From contig NW_004454166.1 of the NCBI RefSeq assembly GCF_000283155.1, forward strand, positions 6,607,468 to 6,671,467: DNA of 64,000 nt, in the 5' to 3' direction. Below the pieces are notes generated by a model. It ran no database searches. It saw nothing but the letters and a program-made list of their open reading frames with translations, and was not told the origin of the DNA. Below are positions 10,771 to 21,480 of this stretch, one piece after another. A program made the translations under genes and the position numbers. Source of the DNA: Ceratotherium simum simum (Eukaryota; Chordata; Mammalia; Perissodactyla; Rhinocerotidae). The first letter of the stretch is position 1. Every line of letters starts with the position of its first letter.

Positions 10771-12002
10771 TGTTGACTCTTTGGGCCTTATGTTCTAGAA
10801 AGAATGAGGTCATAGATTATGGATTATTTTTTATGACGACTATTGCTTTTTTAAAGAGATATTCTTGATAGTTTTTGAAGAAATTAGTATGCTTTCAGTG
10901 GTAAAGAATAAAAAAACTTAATTCAAAGTGGCTTTAAAATTCAATACATTTATGTCACAAAAGTTCCAGAGGAGAGCAGTTTTAAGGATGGTTAATATCA
11001 TACCTGAATGAAGTCGTCAAAATTCCAGGTTCTTTAAACTTTTGCCCTCTTTCATTCCGTTTCTTTCTATCAATGCAGGTTGGCTTCTTTCTATCAATGC
11101 AGGTTGGTTTCAGGGTCACATCCACACCTGAAAACATGCTGTTTGTCTGTTTTAGGATTGAGAAAATCTTTCCCAAATGCCTCGCACTGGTTTGCCCTCA
11201 CGTCACATTCCCTGGATTGAGTCACAAGCTTGTGCCTAAAATAATAATTGACAATAGATAGAACTACCATATATAGGATGGTGTATATCTGGCGTATATC
11301 TGCTAGCCCCATGTGTACCTTCACCTTCCCTCCAGGCTGACATATGACCAGCTTTCAGTGAAGCACTACATCTGAAGAAGAAGGTAAATACCTTAACAAA
11401 TTGGAGTTCTATCTGGAAGAAGAATGGGGGAGTCAGGTATTGGAAAACAATCAAGAAAGTTTGCCGTAGCTATGAACAAGATATTAATTCTTCAGATGTA
11501 GTTGATTAAAATAGGAGGTAAGCTTGGTGGTTAGGTTTGCATGAAGAGGCTTAGCATTTTTTTTCAATATAAAAATAAAAGAGTAGATGAACTTTTCCCT
11601 GTTCCTCCTGTTAAGTGCCAGTAAAAACTCTGGACAAAAACAAACATGAGAAGACTCTTAAAGTGGACAGAAGAAGGCAGATCAGTTAGCGAACTTACGA
11701 CTTGAGAAATGACATGGAGGTGAGTTATCATGGTTTTGGAGTTTTGTTTTGTTTTGTTTTTGTTTGTGTGTTTGTTTATTTCATATACCCTAGACATGGA
11801 GTGGAAGAAGACTGTCAACCCAGAAATGCCAATGGGTCAAACTGGGGAGTGGGTGGGAAGCCTGCTCTTTCTAGCCAAAGCACCAGAAAAGGAGGCAGAC
11901 TACCAAGACAGAAATGTTTTAGACAATAACCACATTATTTCAGCCAAACACCACAGAAAAAGCTGTGGTGTCATTCCCACCCACAGCAGCAATAGCCAAC
12001 TA
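10771..12002. other. Unique-looking sequence; no gene
   Basis: Several overlapping open frames of 60-100 codons occur on both strands at 10982-12035, with no shared domain or splice context, so I treat them as chance. A 24-bp tandem duplication lies at 11061-11108 and a (TTTTG)n stretch near 11742-11770. The part from about 11850 may hold earlier, more decayed units of the 73-bp array that follows. Confidence 0.5.
11061..11108. repeat. 24-bp tandem duplication
   Basis: Two adjacent 24-bp units (11061-11084, 11085-11108) differ only at the last base. Each starts TTCTTTCTATCAATGCAGG. Confidence 0.9.
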
Positions 12003-12452
12003 GGGAGACCAGAATTCCACCCTGCAAGGCTGTAATAAGGTGTTCCTATATCCCTTATCAGGGTATTACCAGAGAGGACCAAGTTGGGAGCTAGGACTTT
12101 CATACCCACTGGCTGGTAAGGAGCCCACCATCGCCCATGGTGTCAGTGGACACCGAGTGGGGACCCAGGACTTCTACCTCTGCTAGACAGTAACAAAGTG
12201 CCTCTCCCCTTTCTCACTGTGGCATTGTCAGGTGGAGATTCAGGACTTTTACCATTGCCTGAAAACAACAAGGCAAACCCCACCGCGCTGCCAATGGAGA
12301 CCACATGGGGAGCCAGGACTGCCATCCCCATCTAGCATAAAGGAAGAGCCCAAACCCTCTTTCTCAATGGAGATCAAAAGGGAAAGCTAGATTTCTACCT
12401 CCACCTGTCAGTAATGACACAGAGATGTGTCCAAAAAAGCCAGGTAAACAGA
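12003..12452 (+). repeat. Six-unit 73-bp degenerate tandem array, probable L1 5' UTR
   Basis: A GGGAGCYAGGACTTYYACC-like word recurs at 12003, 12086, 12159, 12234, 12307 and 12380, giving spacings of 83, 73, 75, 73 and 73. Each unit continues with a CAC..CCC-rich part and a run of TGGAGA/CAGTAA type. The local GC content is far above its surroundings. Old L1 5' UTRs carry such monomers, and L1 ORF2 3' sequence follows at once in the same orientation. Confidence 0.65.
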
Positions 12453-13997
12453 AAGTTTAAATAAGATCCAGACAAAAAAGGACTAGAGCTGTGTCACATT
12501 TTATACAAAAATTAACACAAAATGGATCACAGACTTAAATGTAAAACATAAAACTGTCATACTCTTAGAAAATCAAATTAAGAAAAAAACTTTTTGGTTC
12601 TAGGACTAGGCAAAGTGTTCTTAGTCTTAACATCAAAAGCACAATTCATAAAAGGAAAACTGATAAATAGAATGCTATCAAAATTAAAAACTTTGCTTTG
12701 TGAAAGACCCTATTGAAAGTATGAAAAGATAAACTGCAGACTGATAGATGATTGCACAAATCCTATATCCGACAATGGACTAGTATCAGGATATATAAGG
12801 AACTCTCAAAACTCAACAGCAAAGAAAGCACACAATCCAAAACAATCCAATTAGAACATGGACAAAAGACATATTTCACTGAAAAAGATATATGGGTAGA
12901 AAATAAGCACTTAAAAATATATTCATCATCAGTAGCCGTTAGGGAAATGCCAATTAAAACTATAATGAGATGTCACTACATATATATAAAAATGGTTAAA
13001 TTTTTTTAAAAAGTAGTGACAACACCAAATGCTGGCTAGGACGTGGAGAAAGTAAATCGCTCATATTTGTTACTGGTGGGAACACCACAAATGCTATAGC
13101 CAGTTTGGAAAATTAAACATGCTCCTTTTAAAAACCTAAACATGCAATTGCACTATTTATGGCATTTATCCTAGAGAAATGAAGACTTATGTCAAATCAA
13201 AACCAGTGCATGAACGTTTATGGCAGATTTTGTTTTTTGGTAATAGTGAAAAACTAGAGACAACTCAAATGCCCTTCAACAGGTAAGTGGTTAAGCAAAC
13301 TGTGGTACGTCCACATCATGGAATACTATTCACCAGTAAAAACGAATGAGCTATTGATACAAGTGACAACTTGAATGAATCTCCAGGTAACTATACTGAT
13401 TGAAAAAAATCCAGGGGCTGGCCCAGTGGCGAAAGCGGTTAAATGCGCACGCTCTCCTGTGGCGGCCCGGGGTTCACTGGTTCGGATCCCGGGTGCGCAC
13501 CAACACACCACTTGTCAAGCCATGCTGTGGCAGCGTCCCATATAAAGTAGAGGAAGATGGGCATGGATGTTAGCCCACGGCCAGTTTTCCTCAGCAAAAA
13601 ATGACGAGGATTGGCAGATGTTAGCTCAGGGCCGATCTTTGTCACACACACACACACAAAAAAAATCTGAAAAGATTGCATACTGTATGATTTCATTTAT
13701 ATAACATTCTTGAAATGACAAAATCATAGAGCTGAAGAACAGTTTAGTAGTGCCAGGGGTTAAGGAGTTAGTGGGGTCAGAGAGAAGTAGATGTGGCTAC
13801 AAAAGAGCAACGTAAGGGATACTTGTAGTGGTGCAAATGTTCTGTTCTTGATTGTATTAATGTCAGTATCCTGTTTTTGATATTGCACTCTAATGTTACA
13901 CAATGTCACAACTGGGAGAAACCAGGTAAGGAGTACACAGAATCTCTCTGTATTATTTCTTATAATTGTATGTATGTAAATTTATAATAATCTCAAA
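12453..13997 (+). mobile_element. L1M LINE 3' part with 3' UTR
   Basis: Forward L1M ORF2 C-terminal sequence is followed by its 3' UTR. Recognisable words are TGGATCACAGACTTAAATGT, GACAAAAGACATATTTCACTG, GGGAAATGCCAATTAAAACT, ACACCAAATGCTGGC and AATGCCCTTCAACAGG, then the 3' UTR with GCCAGGGGTTAAGGAG and CTCTCTGTATTATTTCTTA. The reading frame is broken throughout; an 85-codon open stretch at 12752-13009 is a piece of it. An ERE SINE (13414-13660) interrupts it just before the 3' UTR, and another SINE (14001-14234) sits in its end. Confidence 0.85.
13414..13660 (+). mobile_element. ERE1-type SINE inserted in L1M
   Basis: The element has the GGGGCTGGCCC head, the A-box region, a B box GGTTCGGATCCCGGG, the AAGCCATGCTGTGGC body, and tail modules ending in an imperfect (CA)n plus A tail at 13642-13665. 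Flanks show weak duplications (GAAAAAAATC before, AAAAAAATCTGA after). Confidence 0.95.
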
Positions 13998-14000
13998 TTT

Positions 14001-14234
14001 TTTTTTTTTTTGTGAGGAAGATTAGCTCTGAGCTAACATCCATGCCAATCCTCCTCTTTTTGCTGAGGAAGACTGGCCCTGGGCTAACATCCATGCCCAT
14101 CTTCCTCTACTTTATATGGGATGCTGCAACAGCATGGCCTGACAAGCGGTGCGTCGGTGCGTGCCCGGGAACTGAACCTGGGCCGCCAGCAGTGAAGCAC
14201 GTGCACTTAACAACTATGCCTCAGGGCCAGCACC
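14001..14234 (-). mobile_element. ERE1-type SINE, reverse strand
   Basis: A T run (14001-14011) is followed by the reversed tail modules and body, ending in GGGCCAGCACC (reversed head). The flanking words CTCAAATTT (left) and CTCAAAATTT (right) suggest a target-site duplication in the A/T-rich end of the L1. Confidence 0.95.
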
Positions 14235-14377
14235 TCAAAATTTTTAAAACGATTAAAAGATGTGTAGGTATATTTTAGCTCTTGTTGAAAAAATAAATTG
14301 AGTAATGCAGTAACAAAAGTTTATTTGCAGGGCTGATTTTTCTAGGAAGTTATAGAGAATTAAGAATGAAAGATATA

Positions 14378-14616
14378 GGAGCCGGCCTGGTGGCGCAAGT
14401 GGTTAGGTGCACACGCTTGCTGCAGCGCTGCGGGGTTCGCTGGTTCAGATCCCGGGCGCACACGGACGCACTGCTTGGCAAGCCATGCTGTGGCGGCGTC
14501 CCATATAAAGTGGAGGAAGATGGGCATGGATGTTAGCCCAGGGCCAGTCTTCTGCAGCAGAAAAAAAGGAGGATTGGCAGATGTTAGCACAGGGCTGATC
14601 TCCTCACAAAAAAAAA
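14378..14616 (+). mobile_element. ERE1-type SINE with perfect target duplication
   Basis: A full-length head-to-tail ERE1 lies between perfect 16-bp duplications AAGAATGAAAGATATA at 14362-14377 and 14617-14632. It has the B box GGTTCAGATCCCGGG and A tail at 14608-14616. Confidence 0.97.
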
Positions 14617-14819
14617 AAGAATGAAAGATATAAACACTGGATTCAAAAGTTAGTACTTATGTAGTTATGGGAGACTAGATGATGTGATAAGAATGATAAA
14701 GTAGTGGAAGGCAGTGAAGGTACTGATGAAGTAGCTAATGAGAAGGAATTATTAGACCTGCAGTGCATTAGAATCTAAAATTAGGATCAATAATCTGTGA
14801 GATTAAAGAAAAAAAGATA

Positions 14820-15013
14820 GGGGTCGCCCTGGTGGCATAGTGGTTAAGTTTGCGGGCCCTGCTTTGGTGGCCCAGAGTTTGTGGGTTAAGATCCTGAGTG
14901 CGGACCTACACACTGCTCATCAAGCCATGCTGTGGCGCCATCCCATATACAAGAGGAAGATTGGCACAGACGTTAGCTCAGGGCCACTCATCCTCAGCAA
15001 AAAAAAAAAAAAA
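14820..15013 (+). mobile_element. Short ERE SINE variant
   Basis: The head GGGGTCGCCCTGGTGGCATAG, the TTAAGATCCTGAGTGCGGAC box, the CATCAAGCCATGCTGTGGC body, one tail module and A13 are present. It has one tail module only, so it is about 50 bp shorter than the ERE1 copies beside it. Confidence 0.9.
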
Positions 15014-15783
15014 GACAAGATAAATTTAGGAAATATCAGGAAGCAAGATATTACATATTCAGCAATAGATTCTAGCTAACAGCACTTGATGCAGTCTGTT
15101 TCTAATTCTCTTTAGGTATTGTGATATGGAAAAACAGTGAAATCTTACAACACAATAACAATTAAGACTAATTACTGATGTGTATTATTGGTATCTGGAT
15201 GAAATCTTAACAATAAAGGGTAGATAGAGCCAAATTTGGAAAATCCAACCAACGAACCACATGACCACCATTCATCAAGAACACAAACTACGTAGAATTC
15301 AACTCATCAAACAAAGCCTGATGGGAAAAAAAAAGATCTGTCTATTGATCTACTGATCTATTGATCTATAGATCTATCGATCTATTGTCACTCTATCCTC
15401 TGTCTATTTTTGTAATTAGACGTTCACGTCTCAAAGACTTAAAATTTGTCTCAATAATTAGCCAGCCATCCATCCATCCATCCATCCATCCATCTATCCA
15501 TTATCCTATTTTGTGGGTGTTAATTAGTGTTATATTTATCTCCTTACCTTTTCTGGAGGAGTACCTACATTGATGACAATGTACAGAAATCCTCATCTAA
15601 GGGTGTGTATGTGTGTGTTGGTATGTGTGTGTTTGCATGTATACTAAATGAGGAGAAGCTGGTAGTGGCACAAAAAAGAACAAAATATTGGAATAGGCAA
15701 AAGAAGAACCATGTTACCAATACGTCATTGGAATACCAATATGTCTTGGATATAATTGGTGCTTGATTTAAGAATGAGTGAGA
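15014..15783. other. Unassigned sequence with tetranucleotide repeats
   Basis: There is no gene. The stretch holds GATCTA-rich and CATC microsatellites (15335-15387 and 15466-15500) and an imperfect TG-rich run at 15602-15632. Confidence 0.6.
15335..15500. repeat. Two nearby microsatellites: GATCTATT-like and (CATC)n
   Basis: Imperfect GATCTAYTG units run from 15335 to 15387. A clean (CATC/ATCC)n tract runs from about 15466 to 15500. Confidence 0.85.
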
Positions 15784-16030
15784 GGCTGGCCCAGTGGCAT
15801 AGTAGTAAAGTTCATGTGCTCTGCTTCGGCGTCCCAGGGTTCATGGGTTCAGATCCCAAGTGCAGACCTACACACTGCTCATCAAGCCATGCTGTGGCAG
15901 CATCCCACATACAAAATAGAGGAAGATTAGCAGAGATCTTAGCTCAGGGACAATCTTCCTCAAGCAAACAGAGGAAGATTGGCACAGATATTAGCTTAGG
16001 GCCAATCTTCCTCACCAAAAAAAAAAAAAA
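15784..16030 (+). mobile_element. ERE SINE variant with two tail modules
   Basis: GGCTGGCCCAGTGGCATAG head, GGTTCAGATCCCAAGTGC B-box region, CATCAAGCCATGCTGTGGC body and two AGGAAGATT-GCACAG/AGAG..TTAG tail modules precede the A run ending at about 16030. A short duplication (A/GAGTGAGA) flanks it at 15775-15783 and 16031-16039. Confidence 0.93.
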
Positions 16031-16985
16031 AGAGTGAGAAGTTGTTTATCTTTTTACAGCAGAGCTGCACTAAATAAATGACTGGTAGAAACTAGATGTG
16101 GCTAAACACTTTTTGCTGACCTCTAGCTTGAAATTGAAGAGGGGTATCTATTATCATGCCCAGTGAAAAGTGAATTGAACCAGGAGAAACCTATACAGCT
16201 CCAGTGTCAAATGCTGAGTCTGGACAGAAAGGCCCTCATTTCATACAGCAGAAAGAAAACTGACTCGGAGTCTAAGTCGGAACAGTCAGGATAACTCCAG
16301 AACAGCAGGAAGGGATATCACATTGGAGACTCAGAATAAGAGAGTAAATAACTCAAAAAATAAGGGCCTACAAGATCTAGAAGGTTTTTAAAAAGGAAAT
16401 GGTGTTTTAAATCAGTAAGGAAATATATGGGGCCTCTTTAGAGTAAAGGCAGAATATTATAAGAATGAAATAAACTGAACTGAGTAGATAACAGAATGTT
16501 GTGTAAAGTGAGATGAATACAATAAAATAGAATAAAATAAAATTAGGAAACTATAATAACAGAATTAAAATTCGCATGGGATGTAACAAATAGTGGAACA
16601 GGCATGGAGAACATTGAATCAGTGATATAGAGTTCAAACCGGAAACTGTCCCTTAGAGGAAAGGGACAAAGTAACATAAATTCTAAGATGGAAGATAATA
16701 TCTGAAAAGGGGTCTGGAAGAGATTTATGTAATTGATGTATATGGTGAACTGGAAGAATAATTTTAACAGAAGTAGAAAAAATAAAAATCTTTAGGAAAT
16801 CAGAGGTAGTATGTTATCAAGTATACAAATTTAAATGGCTTATTGGGTTCCACAGCAATAAACGTGAACAGAAAAAGTTGTCAAACAGCATATTTTGAAA
16901 TGTGTGGGGTAAAAAATGTGTAAATTAAATTTAAACAAAGGACTAAGAGATGGAAGGAAGGGTAGATGGAAGGAAGGGTTAAATT
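16031..16985. other. AT-rich unassigned sequence
   Basis: I see no repeat family with confidence and no gene. An (AATAAA)n-like patch lies at 16521-16545. Confidence 0.5.
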
Positions 16986-17522
16986 ACTGCCTATGGTCAC
17001 CAGCCTCCAAGATGTCCCTCGACAATCTCCACAGGCTGGTATTGCCATGCTGTTATAGCCCCCTTCCACATTTGGCCAGGGTTGATCTGTGTGGTTAGTT
17101 TAGTAGCATAGGACAGAAGTAATGATCAGTCACACTTGAGACTAGGTGATAAAAGACTTTAGCTTCCATTTGGTGTTCTCTCTTTCTCTCTGTCTCTCAT
17201 CTCGTTCAGTGGGAAGCAGCTGCCATGCTGTGAGCAACACTGTAGAGAGGCCTGTGTGATGACAAACTAAATCCTATGTCCAACAGCCAGAGAGGAACTG
17301 AAAATGCCAACAACCCATTCTCCAGATCAAATTGAGTCTTGAGAAGAATGCAGCCCTGTCTGAATCTTGACTACAACCTTTTGAGAAACGTAGAACCAAA
17401 ACCAATCAGCTAAGCCATACCCTGATTCTTGATCCTCAGAAACTGTGTGAAATAAGAAATGTCTGTTGATTTAAGATGTTGCTTTTGGGGTAAATTGTTA
17501 TGCAGCAGTGGATCTCTAATCC
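16986..17522 (+). mobile_element. Ancient mammalian LTR-like element (solo)
   Basis: The later part reads like the 3' end of an ancient mammalian LTR: GGAAGCAGCTGCCATGCTGT, CAACAGCCAGAGAGGAACTG, CTTGACTACAACCTTTTGAG, CAATCAGCTAAGCCATACC, ATCCTCAGAAACTGTGTGA and a TTTTGGGGTAAATTGTTATG end. A polypyrimidine run lies at 17178-17200. The exact family is not assigned (MaLR-like or other). The left edge is approximate. Confidence 0.6.
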
Positions 17523-18046
17523 ACTTTCCAGTTGTTTTCATGAATATAGCGTTATCATTAAAATGAAAATCTAACAAAGGTAGATTTTTTAAGTCACCAA
17601 GTTTAACTAATTGTGTAAATTAAAAAAATTAATCAAATATTGCACAATCAAATATACTATCTGTCAATAGCATAATACAACATAATCATAAAGAACGAAC
17701 AAAAAACTTTCAAAATTATGCTTTGTTGTTAATATTAAAATAATTATTTTAAGAAGAAAAAGTTACCTGGATAGACATCAAATGATATTTGCTAAAATTT
17801 CACAAGCGTTTCTGATTTAAAAGAAGCTCAATAGGAATGAGAGAAACATTTTAAAATAAGGTGCTACATATGTATTGTGAAGCACCAGCTGCATCTGCAT
17901 CCTGTCTCCTGATGACTTGCTGGAGACACTCCCACAAGGATCGAGAGAAATAGAAGAGTACATTATTTTCATTATCACTTAAAAAGTATTCCAGATGTTC
18001 TGTTTAGTTAAATAAAAGAATAAAATTTTATTTTAAAAAGTTTTCA
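17523..18046. other. AT-rich unassigned sequence
   Basis: No frame, repeat family or control site is recognisable in this AT-rich stretch. Confidence 0.5.
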
Positions 18047-18285
18047 GGGCTAGCCCAGTGGTGCAAGCAGTTAAGTGCGTGTGCTCCACTGTGGCTGCCC
18101 GGGGTTCGCCGGTTCGGATCCCAGGCACGCACCGATGCATCGCCTGGCAAGCCATGCTGTGGTGGCGTCCCATATAACGTGGAGGAAGATGGACACGGAT
18201 GTTAGCCCAGGGCCAGTCTTCCTCAGCAAAAAAAGAGGAGGATTGGCAGATGTTAGCACAGGGCTGATCTTCCTCACAAAAAAAA
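18047..18285 (+). mobile_element. ERE1-type SINE
   Basis: The GGGCTAGCCCAGTGGTGCAAG head, GGTTCGGATCCCAGGC B box, body and two tail modules are complete, ending in A9. The flanks TTAAAAAGTTTTC (18033-18045) and TTAAAAATTTTC (18286-18297) look like a target-site duplication with one or two changes. It lies only about 25 bases from a separate L1. Confidence 0.95.
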
Positions 18286-18311
18286 TTAAAAATTTTCTAA
18301 TAAACACTTTT

Positions 18312-19119
18312 AAGAATTGAACAGATATTTCTCCAAAGAAGATATAGATGGCCAACAGGCACATGAAAAGAGGTTCAACATCGTTAACTATCAGGGAAAT
18401 GCAAATCAAAACTACAATGCGATATCACCTCACGCCCGTCAGAATGGCTATAATTAACATGACAGGAAACAACATGTGTTGGAGAGGATGTGGAGAGAAG
18501 GGAACTCTCATACACTGCTGGTGGGAGTGCAAACTGGTGCAGCCACTATGGAAAACAGTATGGAGATTTCTCAAAAAATCAAGGATAGAACTACCGTATG
18601 ATCCAGCTATTCCACAGCTGGGTATTTATCCAAAGAACTTGAAAACACTAATGTGTAAAGATACATGCACCCCTGTGTTCATTGCAGAGTCATGCACAAT
18701 AGCCAAGACTTGGAAGCAACCTAAGTGCCCATCAAGGGACGAATGGATAAAGAAGCTGTGGTAATATATACACAATGGAACACTACTCAGCCATAAGAAA
18801 CAACGAGATGAAATCTGGCCATTTGTGACAACATGGATGGACCTTGAGGGTATTATGCTAAGCGAAATAAATCAGATAAGTAGAAGCTAACAACACAACA
18901 AACAAACACATAGAGACAGAGATTGGATTGGTGGTTACCAGAGGGGAAGCGGGGAGTGAAGGGAGCGAAAGGGATGATTAGGCACATGTGTGTGGTGATG
19001 GATTGTAATTAGTCTTTGGGTAGTGAACATGATGTAATCTATACAGAAATCAAAATATAATGATGTGCACCTGAAATTTATGTAATATTATAGACCAACG
19101 TTACCACACAAAAAAAAAA
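18312..19119 (+). mobile_element. 5'-truncated L1, relatively young
   Basis: ORF2 C-terminal sequence and the complete 3' UTR end in an A run at 19110-19119. It keeps a 138-codon open stretch and closely matches the 3' end at 1-176, so it belongs to the younger L1 stock of this genome rather than to the L1M copies elsewhere in the window. About 5 kb of the 5' side is missing. Confidence 0.92.
18348..18764 (+). pseudogene. L1 ORF2 protein C-terminal fragment
   Basis: This is the last part of the L1 ORF2 protein (endonuclease-reverse transcriptase, which copies L1 RNA at the target site). Only the C-terminal region downstream of the RT domain is present. The Cys-rich zone is visible as a CW..CG.KG.L.HCWWEC stretch at about residues 45-62, followed by [13 protein letters not shown] normal ORF2 protein is about 1,275 residues, and this open piece is 138. 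The first ATG is internal to the family's frame and is not a real start. It stops at a TAA near 18765, where the family normally continues through more residues. It cannot function. Confidence 0.88.
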
Positions 19120-19124
19120 GAAAA

Positions 19125-19300
19125 TTATTACTAGGTGCCACACACAGTTGTAAGTGTATCATAAATATTAATGTACTTCTCATAACAATTCTATGAATTA
19201 TGTACTATTAGAAACCTCCATTTTACAGATGCAAAAAATTATCCAAGATCACAGAGCTGGCAAGTGGTGAAGTCCTCTTTCCGGGTATGTATTTGCAATT
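19125..19300 (-). mobile_element. MIR SINE, reverse strand
   Basis: TAGGTGCCACACACAGTTGTAAGTG, CTTCTCATAACAATTCTATG, CCATTTTACAGATGCAAAAA and CCAAGATCACAGAGCTGGCAAG follow the reverse complement of MIR very well. Confidence 0.85.
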
Positions 19301-20465
19301 ATTATACCATGTGGCAACAACAAGGGTAAATTTAAAATAAATGAGAGAATTAGATTTTTCTTTTTTTAAATGAAAAGGATACGGGCTCCAGGAAAGAGTG
19401 GGCATAGTTAAGGAAAACAGCAAAGGGAAATCTCATAGTGGCAGCTCTGTAGTGGCCTAAAAAGCAATCAGTTTGGACTGCAGCAAAGGATGGAAGGCTA
19501 TTTCAGAGAGGTCATTGAAAATGAACTGATCCCACATAGTAGATGCTACGAATGAGGATACAGAAATAACATATGAGGTATTACAAAAGCATTTAATTCT
19601 TTATTCAACTAGAAAAAAAAAGAAAAGAAAGTAGGAAACAGAAATCTGTATAAAACATTATGGTGCAAATATAGGCAAACTAAATACTGGCATGGTTTTA
19701 GGCAATTAAAATCATAACTTTGATGTTAGAAGCCTTCTACTTCTAGAATATCCAGAAAGAAGGAAATATTACCCTAGCACAATGCGTGGCTGGGCAGTAC
19801 AGTTATGACACCTACATATAGGTATAAAAATACAGCTGTTGCTTGTTGGTTTTCATGGACGCATGGAAGACGCCGTTATGATTGTAAAACACAAGATAAA
19901 AGCACACATGAGTAGGTCCACAACTCTGGTATGCTTGTAAAAGTAAGATTGTAGATGCCAGAAGGTAGGAGATAAAAGGGGAGTGAAAAATGGAGGAAAG
20001 CTTGAGATTGCTAATATTCTCATTTTACTTGGAGGGCCCTTAAGATACTGAATAAAATTGATGGAAAAATAAATAGAGGTAGCCTGTTATTAAAATGAAC
20101 AGAGGTCACCAGTCAATGGAGGAATCAAAAATAATAATATAACTATCAATCTTTAAGATGGAGAGGGAGGAAGAAAAGGGAAAATCTAGGTGACCTAAAC
20201 TGTCACCTAGGACAGGGGGACAAGAGATTGATTATTGTTTAAGGTTGATGAATAAAGAAATAGAGGAATGATTATTTTATATAGAGTTAGAGTAGGAACA
20301 ATGAATCAAATGAATCAAAATGCCTAAAAAGTTGACTGGTGATTCTTCAGGGAGAGCAGATTATGTAGGGAGAAATGGAGCAAACAGTTTTAAATCATCA
20401 GCTTTTTAGAATTACCTGATTTGTTATCACTTTTATGAATTACTTTGATAAAAAGTCATTTTAAA
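19301..20465. other. AT-rich unassigned sequence
   Basis: There is no gene. Only short A-rich runs occur (for example 19612-19630). Nothing is recognisable at family level. Confidence 0.5.
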
Positions 20466-21480
20466 AGGTCTGAATCAAAAACGTCATAAATAGAAATAAC
20501 TTGCAAACAATAAATTAGAAAATAATGCTCAGCATATGAGGGAAAAAAGTCAATATTCTTAACATGTGAAACAATTCTTGCTAACCAATAAGAAAATAGC
20601 AAGGGTATAGTTAGGTAATATTAAAATACATACAAATTACACATGAACATGAAATTGCTCATTCTCACAAATAAGACAACATTAGAAATTACAACGAATG
20701 CAATTTTATCCTAACATCAACAAGGGTGAAAATGAATAGTTAAAAACTAGTTTTTCAGACAATGAGGATAAATGAACTCCTTCATTTTAAGATGGGAATT
20801 TAAATTGGTAGAAACCTTCTTGAAGTCAATATGGAATACAAATCAAAAACCTTGACCTGTGCATGCCCACGGATATAGCTACTGAATTTCTTTGGGTTGG
20901 TCCTTGTGATATAATCATACATATGTAAAGGGTTTATCTACAAGAATAGGTTTGGCTATATAGCTTATATCATAAATTTGGCAACATATAAATATACAGC
21001 AGTATGAAATTTAGTAAATAAATTACTGTTCATATATAGAATGGAAATTAGTCATTAAGAAGTACAGTCTAGGGGCTGGTCCCATGGTGTAGTGTTTAAG
21101 TTCAGCGTGTTCTACTTCGGCAGCTCACAGGTTCAGATCCTGGTCACGGACCTATAGCACTGGTCAGCCACACTGTGGTGGTGACCCACATATAAAGTAA
21201 AGGAAGACTGGCACCGATGTTAGCTCAGGTCTAATCTTCCTCAAGCAAAAAATGTGAAAGATTGGCAACAGATGCTAGCTCAGGGCTAATCTTCCTGAGC
21301 AAAAAAATAAAATAAAATAAAATGAGGTACAATGTAGAAACCATTTATGTATATAAAACATGTTCATAATTTTTTGTTAGTGCAAAAGCTTGCTGTTAAA
21401 TGATATGCTTTTTATATTCCTACAATTTATTTTTGTTTTGGGTTTTTTGGGGGGAAAATATAGATAGAATGAATTACAAA
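20466..21480 (+). mobile_element. Old L1M fragment, split by SINE
   Basis: Decayed ORF2 3' sequence in forward orientation. AAAAAGTCAATATTCTTAA, AACCAATAAGAAAATAGCAA, CAACAAGGGTGAAAATGA and TTAAGATGGGAATTTAAATT follow the order of L1M ORF2 C-terminal sequence. An ERE SINE (21072-21325) interrupts it. The part right of the SINE is only tentatively the same element. Confidence 0.55.
21072..21325 (+). mobile_element. ERE SINE variant
   Basis: GGGGCTGGTCCCATGGTGTAG head, GGTTCAGATCCTGGTCACGG box, body and two tail modules precede an (AAAAT)n tail at 21301-21325. Flanks AAGTACAGTCTA and AGGTACAATGTA are an imperfect duplication. This is the most diverged SINE of the set. Confidence 0.9.

Noticed and set aside
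12003..12452. Regular 73-bp spacing, considered as a CRISPR-like or minisatellite array
   Set aside because: The units are degenerate along their whole length, without constant repeats and variable spacers, in a mammalian genome, and L1 sequence follows directly.
13326..14590. Several open frames of 60-90 codons with shared protein words across 13326-14590, also at 3508-3699, 18071-18409 and 26618-26806
   Set aside because: They share words because they all translate ERE SINE copies, on either strand. They are repeat by-products, not a gene family.
18075..18320. tRNA-like head with a B-box (GGTTCGGATCC)
   Set aside because: It is the tRNA-derived promoter of an ERE SINE. No cloverleaf with matched acceptor stem is present, so it is not a tRNA gene.
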